DNA of 7,486 nucleotides from Geoglobus sp. (GCA_027019885.1 JALUWC010000473.1:1-7486), one strand, 5' to 3'; numbered from the stretch's first letter, positions 1 through 5,995 are shown. Notes: generated by a model not told the origin, from the letters alone. Program-made: numbers and translations.

Positions 1-1
1 A

Positions 2-334
2 AATCTCAGATACATTGCAGATAGCTATATAATCTCGGGAAGGGCAGATTTCATAACGAGTGACAGGGTCTATGAGGTCAAGCATGTAAAGAAATTCAGA
101 AAACCAACAAAAAACTGGGTTGGCCAGTTGAATCTATATCTGGCAATGGCAGGAAAGGAAGAAGGCTCGATAGTGGAATTCAACGGAGAGAAGTTTAGGG
201 AGTATAAATTGAAATTCAGCAAGAAACTGCTTGATGAGAGCATTGGATTTTTTGACAGCATCCACTCTGGAAAGTACATAAGAGATTTCAGGCAGTGCAG
301 GTTTTGCAATTATTCATTTATTTGCCTGAAGTGA
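2..334 (+). CDS. Cas4-like PD-(D/E)XK nuclease, C-terminal 110 residues (5' end outside window)
   Basis: The open frame runs in from the left edge and stops at TGA 332-334, so the start is missing. In fragment numbering the RecB/Cas4 core is visible: a Gly-Arg-Ala-Asp segment with D16, then E25-Val-K27, then Q42-x3-Y46, which matches the D...ExK...QxxxY pattern of Cas4/Dna2-type nucleases. The C terminus has C99-x2-C102-x5-C108, the usual three distal ligands of the Cas4 Fe-S cluster; the fourth cysteine would lie upstream of the window. Cas4 proteins are 5'-3' single-strand exonucleases that trim prespacers when encoded with cas1/cas2; stand-alone members have unknown roles. No cas1, cas2 or CRISPR repeat is visible, so a link to CRISPR cannot be judged here. 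A more general RecB-family nuclease is the alternative. The 3' end overlaps the convergent FTR-like gene by 17 bp. Confidence 0.75.
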   Translation, partial: NLRYIADSYIISGRADFITSDRVYEVKHVKKFRKPTKNWVGQLNLYLAMAGKEEGSIVEFNGEKFREYKLKFSKKLLDESIGFFDSIHSGKYIRDFRQCRFCNYSFICLK

Positions 335-659
335 GTATGAGCTCCGCATGTCTGTCAGGAATTGCAACAGGTGGTGTTTTTTTACCTTCAAAGACCTCGT
401 CGCTTACATACAGCCCACAAAAACACCTTCCGTAATTCTTTATATCATCTTCAGCATATGTGCATGGACAGATTATTTTTCTGTCAATTTCATGGTTTCC
501 GGTTACAATTCTGCATGGGCAGTATGTTCTGCCATACCTTTTCCTGTTTTCAAGAAGCCCGTTTGCAAGTTCAAGGAGTATCTCTCTGTCCGGGTTTGGT
601 TTCCAGCCCTTTGATGAGGCTATCCTCTCGACAACCTTCAGATATTCTTCAGGATTCAT
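318..659 (-). CDS. ferredoxin:thioredoxin reductase catalytic (beta) subunit homologue, CFC variant
   Basis: 113 residues, typical for the FTR catalytic subunit. The three paired-cysteine motifs are present in order: C47-P-C49, C64-P-C66 and C79-F-C81. In plant/cyanobacterial FTR the 4Fe-4S cluster is held by four of the six equivalent cysteines and the other two form the redox disulfide, which here would be C49-C81. The family normally ends in Cys-His-Cys; this protein has Phe80 in place of the active-site His. Motif spacings are 14 and 12 residues, against 16 and 8 in cyanobacterial FTR. The enzyme would pass electrons from ferredoxin to a thioredoxin- or glutaredoxin-like disulfide partner. 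The ATG at 657-659 has a near-perfect Shine-Dalgarno (665-673) inside the upstream glutaredoxin gene, which it overlaps by 11 nt, implying coupled translation. No variable (alpha) subunit is visible, as is usual for archaeal homologues. Confidence 0.85.
   Translation of the reverse strand: MNPEEYLKVVERIASSKGWKPNPDREILLELANGLLENRKRYGRTYCPCRIVTGNHEIDRKIICPCTYAEDDIKNYGRCFCGLYVSDEVFEGKKTPPVAIPDRHAELILTSGK
377..383 (+). terminator. possible poly-T terminator for the Cas4-like gene
   Basis: A run of seven T lies 43 nt after the stop codon of the Cas4-like gene on the plus strand. Archaeal RNA polymerase can terminate at oligo-T tracts without a hairpin. The run lies inside the opposing FTR-like gene, where it encodes Lys-Lys, so it may be only coding sequence. 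Confidence 0.25.
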
Positions 660-906
660 TTTTTATCTCCTCCACAAGTTTTTGGAGCTGCTCCCTGTCA
701 TACCCCACGATCACCGTTTCATTGTGAATAACAACAGGCACGGCATACATCCCAGCATAGCTGTAAGCCTCTCTCATTGCCATTTCCCTTTTCTCAGGAT
801 CGAGCTTGTCTATAAAAATTACATCAGCCTCTATTCCGTGCTTTTCGAAGAATTTCAGGGTTTTCTTGCAGTACGGACATGTTGTAAGGGCATAAACCCT
901 GACCAT
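649..906 (-). CDS. glutaredoxin/thioredoxin-like small redox protein (CPYC)
   Basis: 85 residues with a single thioredoxin-fold domain. An N-terminal beta strand leads into the active site C10-P-Y-C13, the classical glutaredoxin motif. The cis-proline segment is at Val56-Pro57-Val58, and a Gly-Tyr-Asp follows at 68-70, where glutaredoxins and NrdH proteins bind their substrate or partner. It probably reduces protein disulfides and is itself recharged by the FTR-like protein encoded 11 nt into its 3' end; that partnership is inferred from the tight overlap. The ATG at 904-906 lies about 25 nt from a TATA element (928-935), so the transcript is probably leaderless. The family is secure at the fold level; whether it behaves as a true glutaredoxin, NrdH-redoxin or thioredoxin cannot be decided from sequence alone. 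Confidence 0.88.
   Translation of the reverse strand: MVRVYALTTCPYCKKTLKFFEKHGIEADVIFIDKLDPEKREMAMREAYSYAGMYAVPVVIHNETVIVGYDREQLQKLVEEIKNES
665..673 (-). promoter_or_regulatory. ribosome binding site of the FTR-like gene
   Basis: On the minus strand this reads GGAGGAGAT, one mismatch from the archaeal consensus GGAGGTGAT, five A bases before the ATG at 659. It sits inside the coding region of the upstream glutaredoxin gene and fixes the FTR-like start. Confidence 0.75.
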
Positions 907-927
907 GGGCTCACTCTGTTAAGGAAC

Positions 928-943
928 AATATATACCTTTGGC
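928..943 (-). promoter_or_regulatory. BRE/TATA promoter of the glutaredoxin-FTR operon
   Basis: Minus strand reads CCAAAGG followed by TATATATT. The TATA centre is about 25 nt before the ATG at 906, so transcription should begin at or next to the start codon (leaderless). No Shine-Dalgarno precedes this ATG, which agrees. Confidence 0.65.
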
Positions 944-1015
944 AGCCAAAACAGATAGTTGGCTATTAAGCGTTGGGGATAGAGCGGGTATCTGGGGTGT
1001 CCTTACCGAGAAAAA

Positions 1016-1032
1016 CAAAAACCCTTAAATAA
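1016..1032 (+). promoter_or_regulatory. BRE/TATA promoter of the acetyl-CoA synthetase-like gene
   Basis: An A/C-rich BRE-like stretch (1016-1023) precedes CTTAAATAA (1024-1032). The predicted transcription start is near 1053, leaving a leader of about 11 nt that contains GTGAT (1055-1059), a weak Shine-Dalgarno before the ATG at 1065. The rest of the 907-1064 spacer holds only this promoter and the divergent one. Confidence 0.55.
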
Positions 1033-1064
1033 CCAGTACTGAACATTATTAATAGTGATAAATC

Positions 1065-2969
1065 ATGAGCGGGATATATCCACCAAAGGAGTTTGTAAGG
1101 CAGGCAAACATAAGGGACCCCTCTATCTATTCCAGAGCACACGAGAACTGGGTTGAGTTCTGGGAGGAGTTTGCAGGAGAGCTTGAGTGGTTTGAACCGT
1201 GGGAGAAGTTTTTTGATGACTCCAAAGCACCTTTTTTCAGGTTCTTTGTTGGAGGAAAGCTAAATGCAAGCTACAACTGTGTTGACAGACATGCAGGAAA
1301 GAAGAACAAGATTGCGATAATATGGGAGGGGGAAAATGGTGAAAGGAAGACATACACGTACTACCAGCTCTTCAGAGAGGTGAATGCATTTGCAAACGGA
1401 TTAAAATCCATAGGAGTAGAGAGGGGATCGAAGGTTGCGATATACATGCCGAACATACCTGAGGGGATTATCTCGATGCTTGCGTGCGCAAGAATTGGTG
1501 CCATCCACATATACATTTTCGAGGGATTCAGTGCAAAGTCTGCTGGCTTCAGGATAAAGGATAGTAGAGCGGAGTTTCTCATAACCGCAGATGGATACTA
1601 CAGAAGAGGGAACCTGATCAACCTGAAGGAAAAAGCAGATAAAGCTGTTGAACTCTCAGGCACGGTAAAGAAGGCTGTTGTTGTTAAAAGAGCTGGTAAT
1701 GAGATTGGTTTCACCGAGGGCAGGGATGTGTGGTATCATGAAATTCTTGAGAAGAGCAAGTGTGATGCGGAGATACTTGATTCAAATCATCCGCTTTTCA
1801 TAATGTACACAAGTGGCTCCACAGCCGAGCCAAAAGGAGTTGTCCACTCAACAGGCGGGTACTTAGTTCATGTATATGCAACATCCAAGACAGTTCTGGA
1901 TCTGAAGGAGGATGACATCATATGGACAACTGCCAGCCTTGGATGGATCACAGGTCACAGCTATGCTGTTTACGGACCTCTTTCCATAGGTTCCACCATC
2001 CTGATTTATGAAGGGGCCCCTGACTATCCAGATAAATGCAGAACATTCGAAATAATAGAAGAGTACGGTGTGACCGTCTTCTACACAGTTCCAACGCTTG
2101 TAAGGATGATCCAGACGTGCAATCCTTCGGACTATGATATATCTACTGTCAGGCTCATAGGGACTGTTGGGGAGCCTATAGAGCCTGAGACCTGGATATG
2201 GCTTTACAGAGAGGTTGGCGGGGAGAGTGTGCCGATTGTGAACACATGGTGGCAGACAGAAACCGGGGGGCATGTTATTTCTCAGATTCCGTCTCTCACA
2301 CCAATGAAGCCAGCATCTGTTGGAAAACCACTTCCGGGATTTGAGATTGCCGTGCTTGATGATGGTGGGAAGCCTGTAAAGCCATTTGAAATTGGAAATC
2401 TTGCCATAATGAGGCCTTTTCCCGGAATGATGCTTGAACTCAATGGAGATACAAAAAGCTACGTCAAATTTTACTGGAGCAGATACGGGAAGAGGATATA
2501 TTACACCGGAGACTACGCCTACACAGACGAGGATGGTCACATATGGATTGTTGGTAGAGCAGATGATGTTCTCAACATTAGCGGTCACAGAATATCACTG
2601 ACAGAGATAGAGCAAATCATCATGGAAATTCCGGAAATCAGAGAGGTCTCAGCTATTGGACTGCCTGACAGGGTAAAAGGAAATATTATTGGAGTATTCG
2701 CAGTCTCTGAAAATCCAGAAAAGGAGCTGGGAGAGAGAATACTCGAAAAGGTCGAAAATGACATAGGTAGAATAGCAAAACCGGGGGTCATAGTTTTTGT
2801 TCAAGATCTGCCAAAAACAAGCGGGAAAATATCAAAAAAAGCAATATACGATGCTGTTGTTGGTAAGAAAAGGTCCAGCCATGTTGTCAATCCCGAAACC
2901 CTTGAGCCACTCATGAAACTGAAGCCAGCGGACAGGGGGATCGTTGTAATATCTCAAAACAAAAAATAA
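1065..2969 (+). CDS. acetyl-CoA synthetase-like AMP-forming acyl-CoA ligase (divergent Acs paralogue)
   Basis: 634 residues, the usual Acs length, and collinear with the family: N-terminal Acs cap, AMP-binding domain, small C-terminal domain. The P-loop is at 248-258 (YTSGST then AEPKG; the usual Gly after SGST is Ala254). GWITGHSY is at 293-300, TVGEPI at 367-372, WWQTETGG at 395-402, the adenylate Asp in TGD at 481-483, and the hinge/CoA segment GRADDVLNISGHR at 497-509. Catalytic Lys588 is present, but its motif reads PKT-SGK, one residue shorter than the usual PKTRSGK. The acyl-pocket positions Ile294, Thr296, Val368 and Trp396 suit a short acyl group such as acetate or propionate. Several positions that contact CoA in Salmonella Acs look replaced (Glu153, Asn183, Glu564). 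The expected reaction is acyl + ATP + CoA to acyl-CoA + AMP + PPi in the cytoplasm. Archaeoglobales carry several Acs paralogues, so substrate and acceptor are uncertain. Confidence 0.88.
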   Translation: MSGIYPPKEFVRQANIRDPSIYSRAHENWVEFWEEFAGELEWFEPWEKFFDDSKAPFFRFFVGGKLNASYNCVDRHAGKKNKIAIIWEGENGERKTYTYYQLFREVNAFANGLKSIGVERGSKVAIYMPNIPEGIISMLACARIGAIHIYIFEGFSAKSAGFRIKDSRAEFLITADGYYRRGNLINLKEKADKAVELSGTVKKAVVVKRAGNEIGFTEGRDVWYHEILEKSKCDAEILDSNHPLFIMYTSGSTAEPKGVVHSTGGYLVHVYATSKTVLDLKEDDIIWTTASLGWITGHSYAVYGPLSIGSTILIYEGAPDYPDKCRTFEIIEEYGVTVFYTVPTLVRMIQTCNPSDYDISTVRLIGTVGEPIEPETWIWLYREVGGESVPIVNTWWQTETGGHVISQIPSLTPMKPASVGKPLPGFEIAVLDDGGKPVKPFEIGNLAIMRPFPGMMLELNGDTKSYVKFYWSRYGKRIYYTGDYAYTDEDGHIWIVGRADDVLNISGHRISLTEIEQIIMEIPEIREVSAIGLPDRVKGNIIGVFAVSENPEKELGERILEKVENDIGRIAKPGVIVFVQDLPKTSGKISKKAIYDAVVGKKRSSHVVNPETLEPLMKLKPADRGIVVISQNKK

Positions 2970-2973
2970 AAAA

Positions 2974-2985
2974 TTTTTAAATATT
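2974..2985 (+). promoter_or_regulatory. TATA promoter of the leuC-like gene
   Basis: TTTTTAAATATT lies in the short AT-rich gap after the ligase gene. Its centre is about 26 nt before the ATG at 3006, which predicts a leaderless message and supports that ATG over the GTG at 2997. The T run may also help end the upstream transcript. Confidence 0.55.
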
Positions 2986-3005
2986 CATAGCTCTCCGTGA
3001 CTTTC

Positions 3006-4265
3006 ATGAGTAAAACAATAGCGGAGAAGATATTCTCGGAAAAAAGCGGTCAGGATGCTCATGCCGGTGATATTGTAATCGCAGATATAGATCAGATAGC
3101 ATTACAGGACGGCACGGCTCCTCTCGCAATCAGGCAGCTTGAAGCTCTCTCATTTTCGCCTGAAAGGATAAGAGGGGTAGAGATAACTCATTTTTTTGTG
3201 GATCATGCTGCACCATCACCGAGGAAAGAACTGAGTAATGATCAGAGATTTATAAAAAACTTTGCCGAAAAAATCGGCGCTGACTTCAACCCTCCGGGAG
3301 AGGGGATCATCCACCAGCTCATGGTTGAAAGACATGTCAATCCGGGAGATCTTGTTGTTGGAGCAGACAGCCATACATGCACGTATGGTGCCTTGGGGGC
3401 ATTTTCAACAGGGATGGGATCAACAGATGTTGCGATTGCAATCGCTCTCGGAAAAAACTGGTTCAGGGTTCCAGAGACATTCAGAATTGAGATTGGCGGG
3501 AATCTTGAGAAAGGAGTTTTTCCGAAGGATGTGATGCTTGCGATTATTGGCAAGCTCGGGGTTGATGGTGCAACCTACAAGGCTCTTGAATTTCATGGTG
3601 AGGCTGTTGATGAAATGAGCATTGATGGAAGGCTTACAATGGCAAACATGGCCATTGAGTGCGGAGCAAAAGCGGGAGTGTTCAAGAGCGACAATGAAAC
3701 GAGAAAATTTCTTGCAGAAAGAGGGAGAGAGGATAGGTTCAGAGAAATAAAGCCAGATGAGGAAGCAGAGTACGAGAAAGAACTCTTTTTTGACGCTGGA
3801 GACATTGAACCTCTTGTAGCCAAACCCCACAATGTTGATAACGTCTCTCCTGTAAGCGATGTTGAAGGGATCGAGGTTGATCAGGTTTTTGTGGGAACAT
3901 GCACAAATGGAAGGTTAAGCGATATTGAGATTGTTGCGAAGATTCTCTCAGGAAGAAAAGTTGCAGAAGGAATCAGATTCATCGTTGGCCCTGCAAGCAG
4001 AGAAGTGTATCTGAAGGCTGACGAGCTTGGCTACATCAGGACGATAGTCTCTGCTGGGGGAGTTGTTTTACCTCCCGGCTGCGGGCCATGCGTTGGCATT
4101 CACATGGGGATACTGGCGGATGGTGAGGTCTGTCTTTCAACTCAAAACAGGAATTTTAAGGGGAGAATGGGCAATCCTGAGGCTGAGATCTATCTTGCCT
4201 CTCCTGCGACGGCAGTAGCAACAGCTATCGAAGGCAGAATAGCTGATCCGAGGAGATACCTTTAA
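3006..4265 (+). CDS. leuC: 3-isopropylmalate dehydratase / homoaconitase large subunit (LeuC/HacA family)
   Basis: 419 residues, typical for the archaeal-type large subunit of the aconitase superfamily. The conserved GADSHT segment is at 119-124. The 4Fe-4S cluster ligands are C299 (in GTCTNG), C359 and C362 (in PGCGPC), and the substrate-loop NRNFKGRMG is at 381-389. With a separate small subunit it would isomerise 2- to 3-isopropylmalate (leucine synthesis) or a homologous tricarboxylate. Specificity is set largely by the small subunit, which is not in this window, so leuC rather than hacA is a family-level call. The ATG at 3006 is preferred to a GTG at 2997: MSKTIAEKI is the usual LeuC beginning, and the ATG sits at leaderless distance from a TATA box. 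The gene has its own promoter and no obvious functional link to its neighbours. Confidence 0.9.
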   Translation: MSKTIAEKIFSEKSGQDAHAGDIVIADIDQIALQDGTAPLAIRQLEALSFSPERIRGVEITHFFVDHAAPSPRKELSNDQRFIKNFAEKIGADFNPPGEGIIHQLMVERHVNPGDLVVGADSHTCTYGALGAFSTGMGSTDVAIAIALGKNWFRVPETFRIEIGGNLEKGVFPKDVMLAIIGKLGVDGATYKALEFHGEAVDEMSIDGRLTMANMAIECGAKAGVFKSDNETRKFLAERGREDRFREIKPDEEAEYEKELFFDAGDIEPLVAKPHNVDNVSPVSDVEGIEVDQVFVGTCTNGRLSDIEIVAKILSGRKVAEGIRFIVGPASREVYLKADELGYIRTIVSAGGVVLPPGCGPCVGIHMGILADGEVCLSTQNRNFKGRMGNPEAEIYLASPATAVATAIEGRIADPRRYL

Positions 4266-4276
4266 TTTGCTTAAGG

Positions 4277-4286
4277 TTTTTATTAA
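4277..4286 (+). promoter_or_regulatory. TATA promoter of the DRG GTPase gene
   Basis: TTTTTATTAA sits 12 nt after the leuC stop codon, with its centre about 26 nt before the ATG at 4308. This again predicts a leaderless transcript starting at that ATG rather than at the GTG at 4287. Confidence 0.5.
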
Positions 4287-4307
4287 GTGCAATTATTCTG
4301 GGGTTCA

Positions 4308-5372
4308 ATGGACGTACAGGCAGAGATCAAGAGGCTTGAGGAAGAGATAAGGAAAACACCCTACAACAAGGCAACCGAGCATCACATAGGAAAGCTTAAA
4401 GCGAAGCTTGCAAGACTGAAGGAGGAAGCTGAAAAGCAGAGGAAAAAGACAGGCGGTGAGCAGTTCGCAATAAAGAAGGAGGGTGATGCAACAGCAGTTC
4501 TTGTAGGTTACCCTTCTGTTGGGAAATCAACAATTCTGAATGCACTGACAGATGCTAAGAGTCAGATTGCCGATTATGATTTTACAACTCTCAAACCAGT
4601 TCCCGGAATGCTTGAATATAATGGAGCAAAAATTCAGATTATTGACATTCCCGGAATCATTGAGGGAGCTTCAAAGGGGAGGGGAAGGGGCAGAGAGATA
4701 CTTGCGGCTGTGAGGAATGCAGATCTGATAATCATTGTAGTTGATGTTTTCACAGTAGATCATGTTGATGCTCTCAAAAAAGAACTATATGAGGGAGGAA
4801 TAAGGCTTGATGAAAAACCTCCAGATGTGGTTATTAAAAAGAAGGCAACAGGGGGGTTGAATGTCAAGTCCACTGTGAACCTTTCAATCGATGAAGAAAC
4901 CATAAAAGGGATACTCAGAGAATACAAAATCCACAACGGTGAGATCCTGATAAGGGAGGACATATCCATAGACAGGCTTATTGATGCTATTCAGGGAAAT
5001 AGAGCGTACATTCCATCCATCACTGTGGTGAACAAGATAGACCTCTATCCTGATGCCAGAATTCCAGATGGAACAATACCAGTTTCTGCCAAGACCGGCG
5101 CAAATCTGGGCAGACTCGTTCAGGAGATATATATGAAGCTCGAGTTTATAAGGGTGTTTCTCAAGCCTCCCGGGGGAAGGGTTGAGGAGGAGCCAATGAT
5201 CCTTAGAAAAGGCTCAACTGTCGAGGATGTCTGCAGAAAAATTCACAGAGATATGGTTGAGAATTTCAGATATGCAAGGGTTTGGGGGAGAAGTGTAAAG
5301 TTTGAGGGGCAGAGAGTTGGAATGGATCACAGGCTTGAAGATGGGGATGTGATAACAGTATATACAAGATGA
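4308..5372 (+). CDS. DRG-family (OBG/HflX superfamily) GTP-binding protein with TGS domain
   Basis: 354 residues from the ATG at 4308, matching archaeal DRG proteins. Residues 1-55 are a charged helical N-terminal segment with the family-typical TPYNKATEHHIGKLKAKLA (17-35). The G domain follows: G1 GYPSVGKS (67-74), G2 threonines near 93-94, G3 DIPG (113-116), G4 NKID (242-245) and G5 SAK (260-262). The S5D2L-type insertion lies between G3 and G4, and a C-terminal TGS domain spans about 297-354. Eukaryotic DRG1/2 are stabilised by DFRP partners and associate with ribosomes; the archaeal protein is presumed to act in translation, but its exact task is unknown. The start at 4308 is chosen over the GTG at 4287 because the seven extra residues are unlike the family and the TATA box would sit too close. 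Its 3' end faces the hsp20 gene with only 9 bp between stops. Confidence 0.95.
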   Translation: MDVQAEIKRLEEEIRKTPYNKATEHHIGKLKAKLARLKEEAEKQRKKTGGEQFAIKKEGDATAVLVGYPSVGKSTILNALTDAKSQIADYDFTTLKPVPGMLEYNGAKIQIIDIPGIIEGASKGRGRGREILAAVRNADLIIIVVDVFTVDHVDALKKELYEGGIRLDEKPPDVVIKKKATGGLNVKSTVNLSIDEETIKGILREYKIHNGEILIREDISIDRLIDAIQGNRAYIPSITVVNKIDLYPDARIPDGTIPVSAKTGANLGRLVQEIYMKLEFIRVFLKPPGGRVEEEPMILRKGSTVEDVCRKIHRDMVENFRYARVWGRSVKFEGQRVGMDHRLEDGDVITVYTR

Positions 5373-5375
5373 ATT

Positions 5376-5381
5376 AAAAAA
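5376..5381 (-). terminator. possible oligo-T terminator of hsp20
   Basis: Six A on the plus strand give TTTTTT on the minus strand directly after the hsp20 stop codon, within the 9-bp gap to the convergent GTPase gene. Position and composition fit an archaeal oligo-T termination site; no hairpin is seen. Confidence 0.35.
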
Positions 5382-5804
5382 TCAGTCAATTTTGATCTCT
5401 CGCTTGGCTCTCTGCTCCTTTGGCAACTCTACCTCAAGAACTCCGTTTCTGTATCTTGCTTTTATCCTTTCCTCATCAACGTCTGATGGCAGTGAGATCC
5501 TCCTGTAAACTTCTCCATAGCTTCTTTCTCTCCTCAGGTAGTTTCTGCCTTTCTCTTCTTTCTCCTCTCCTCTCTTTGCCTTCACAACCAGATCTCCATC
5601 TTCGATGTAAACTGAGATGTCATCCTTCTCAAATCCCGGAAGGTCCACCACAACTCTCACCCTATCACTCTCGTCAATAACATCAACAGGGGCTGCAAAG
5701 CTTCTCTCTGCAATCGGAACCGAAAATCTGTCAAACTCATCCACGAGTCTCGATATCCTCTCCTGCATCCTTCTCAGCTCTTCAAACGGATCGAACACTC
5801 TCAT
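5382..5804 (-). CDS. hsp20: small heat-shock protein Hsp20 (alpha-crystallin family)
   Basis: 140 residues from the ATG at 5804. A short N-terminal arm (FDPFEELRRMQERI) is followed by an alpha-crystallin domain from about 37 to 128, ending in the signature GVLEVELPK (121-129). The C terminus carries an I-x-I anchor (Ile137-Lys-Ile139) used for oligomer assembly. Such proteins bind unfolding clients without ATP and hold them for refolding. A GTG at 5813 would add three residues, but it lies inside a perfect Shine-Dalgarno (5810-5817) that points to the ATG at 5804, so the shorter start is preferred. Upstream are a TATA element (5854-5866) and an exact CTAAC-N5-GTTAG palindrome (5832-5846), matching the operator reported for the Archaeoglobus HSR1 repressor. 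Heat-induced derepression is therefore the expected control. Confidence 0.95.
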   Translation of the reverse strand: MRVFDPFEELRRMQERISRLVDEFDRFSVPIAERSFAAPVDVIDESDRVRVVVDLPGFEKDDISVYIEDGDLVVKAKRGEEKEEKGRNYLRRERSYGEVYRRISLPSDVDEERIKARYRNGVLEVELPKEQRAKREIKID

Positions 5805-5809
5805 TCCCC

Positions 5810-5817
5810 TCACCTCC
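5810..5817 (-). promoter_or_regulatory. ribosome binding site of hsp20
   Basis: The minus strand reads GGAGGTGA, fully complementary to the archaeal 16S rRNA 3' end, with a 5-nt spacer to the ATG at 5804. It decides the start codon. Confidence 0.85.
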
Positions 5818-5831
5818 TTAACCCTTTTTTC

Positions 5832-5846
5832 CTAACTTTATGTTAG
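5832..5846 (-). promoter_or_regulatory. HSR1-type heat-shock operator CTAAC-N5-GTTAG
   Basis: A perfect 5-bp inverted repeat, CTAAC, TTTAT, GTTAG. The same consensus was reported from DNase I footprints of HSR1 (AF1298), the heat-shock regulator of Archaeoglobus fulgidus, at its own promoter; HSR1 also bound upstream of the hsp20 gene AF1971. Here the palindrome lies 7 bp downstream of the hsp20 TATA element and spans the predicted transcription start (about 5835), a position where a bound protein would block the polymerase. The HSR1 gene itself is not in this window. Confidence 0.85.
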
Positions 5847-5853
5847 TAAAAAG

Positions 5854-5866
5854 TGATATAAAAAGT
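5854..5866 (-). promoter_or_regulatory. TATA promoter of hsp20
   Basis: On the minus strand this reads ACTTTTTATATCA, preceded by a purine-rich BRE-like GTAGAAA. Transcription is predicted to begin near 5835, inside the palindromic operator, giving a leader of about 30 nt that contains the strong ribosome binding site. Confidence 0.6.
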
Positions 5867-5894
5867 TTTCTACCAAATATGTACACTTGGCAAT

Positions 5895-5911
5895 GAAAAG
5901 GTTTAATATTA
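5895..5911 (+). promoter_or_regulatory. candidate BRE/TATA promoter of the restriction-modification unit
   Basis: GAAAAGG (5895-5901) followed by TTTAATATTA (5902-5911) resembles an archaeal BRE/TATA pair. Transcription would start near 5932, leaving a leader of about 70 nt before the ATG at 6001. That is unlike the near-leaderless genes elsewhere in the window. A later start from the TTAATT elements at 5954-5977 is an alternative. Confidence 0.4.
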
Positions 5912-5947
5912 GATACCATTATGGGAAATTGCGTGATTTCATAGGGC

Positions 5948-5966
5948 TGAGTGCTTAATTCACTCA
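5948..5966. repeat. inverted repeat TGAGTG-N7-CACTCA in the leader of the endonuclease gene
   Basis: Two perfect 6-bp arms flank a CTTAATT spacer. The spacer is also the first unit of an imperfect direct repeat, CTTAATTCA (5954-5962) and CTTAATTGA (5969-5977), with a 15-bp period. The element could be an operator for a regulator of the downstream unit or a weak RNA hairpin; no known regulator was recognised. Confidence 0.4.
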
Positions 5967-5989
5967 AACTTAATTGAATGTAGCTTCCT

Positions 5990-5995
5990 GAGGTG
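5990..5995 (+). promoter_or_regulatory. ribosome binding site of the endonuclease gene
   Basis: GAGGTG, six contiguous bases of the archaeal consensus GGAGGTGAT, sits 5 nt before the ATG at 6001 and supports that start. Confidence 0.65.

Noticed and set aside
460..969. 169-codon open frame on the plus strand
   Set aside because: Antisense to the glutaredoxin and FTR-like genes, both secured by motifs; low-complexity hydrophobic translation and no ribosome site.
1863..2588. 241-codon open frame on the minus strand
   Set aside because: Fully antisense to the conserved Acs domains; the translation has no recognisable motif and is best explained as a shadow of the coding strand.
1115..2876. Avoidance of GGNCC as support for the nuclease's specificity
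   Set aside because: GGNCC occurs in the window (for example at 1115, 2014 and 2872), so no strong avoidance is seen; a methylase would in any case protect the sites.
2997..3005. GTG at 2997 as the leuC start
   Set aside because: Adds three residues not seen in the family and lies nearer the TATA box than the expected transcription start; ATG 3006 is preferred.
3420..3830. 136-codon minus-strand frame inside leuC, with other overlapping frames
   Set aside because: Lies under the well-conserved dehydratase; no family resemblance.
4287..4307. GTG at 4287 as the start of the DRG GTPase
   Set aside because: Overlaps the edge of the proposed TATA element and adds seven residues unlike DRG proteins.
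5805..5813. GTG at 5813 as the hsp20 start
   Set aside because: It lies within the perfect Shine-Dalgarno that serves the ATG at 5804.
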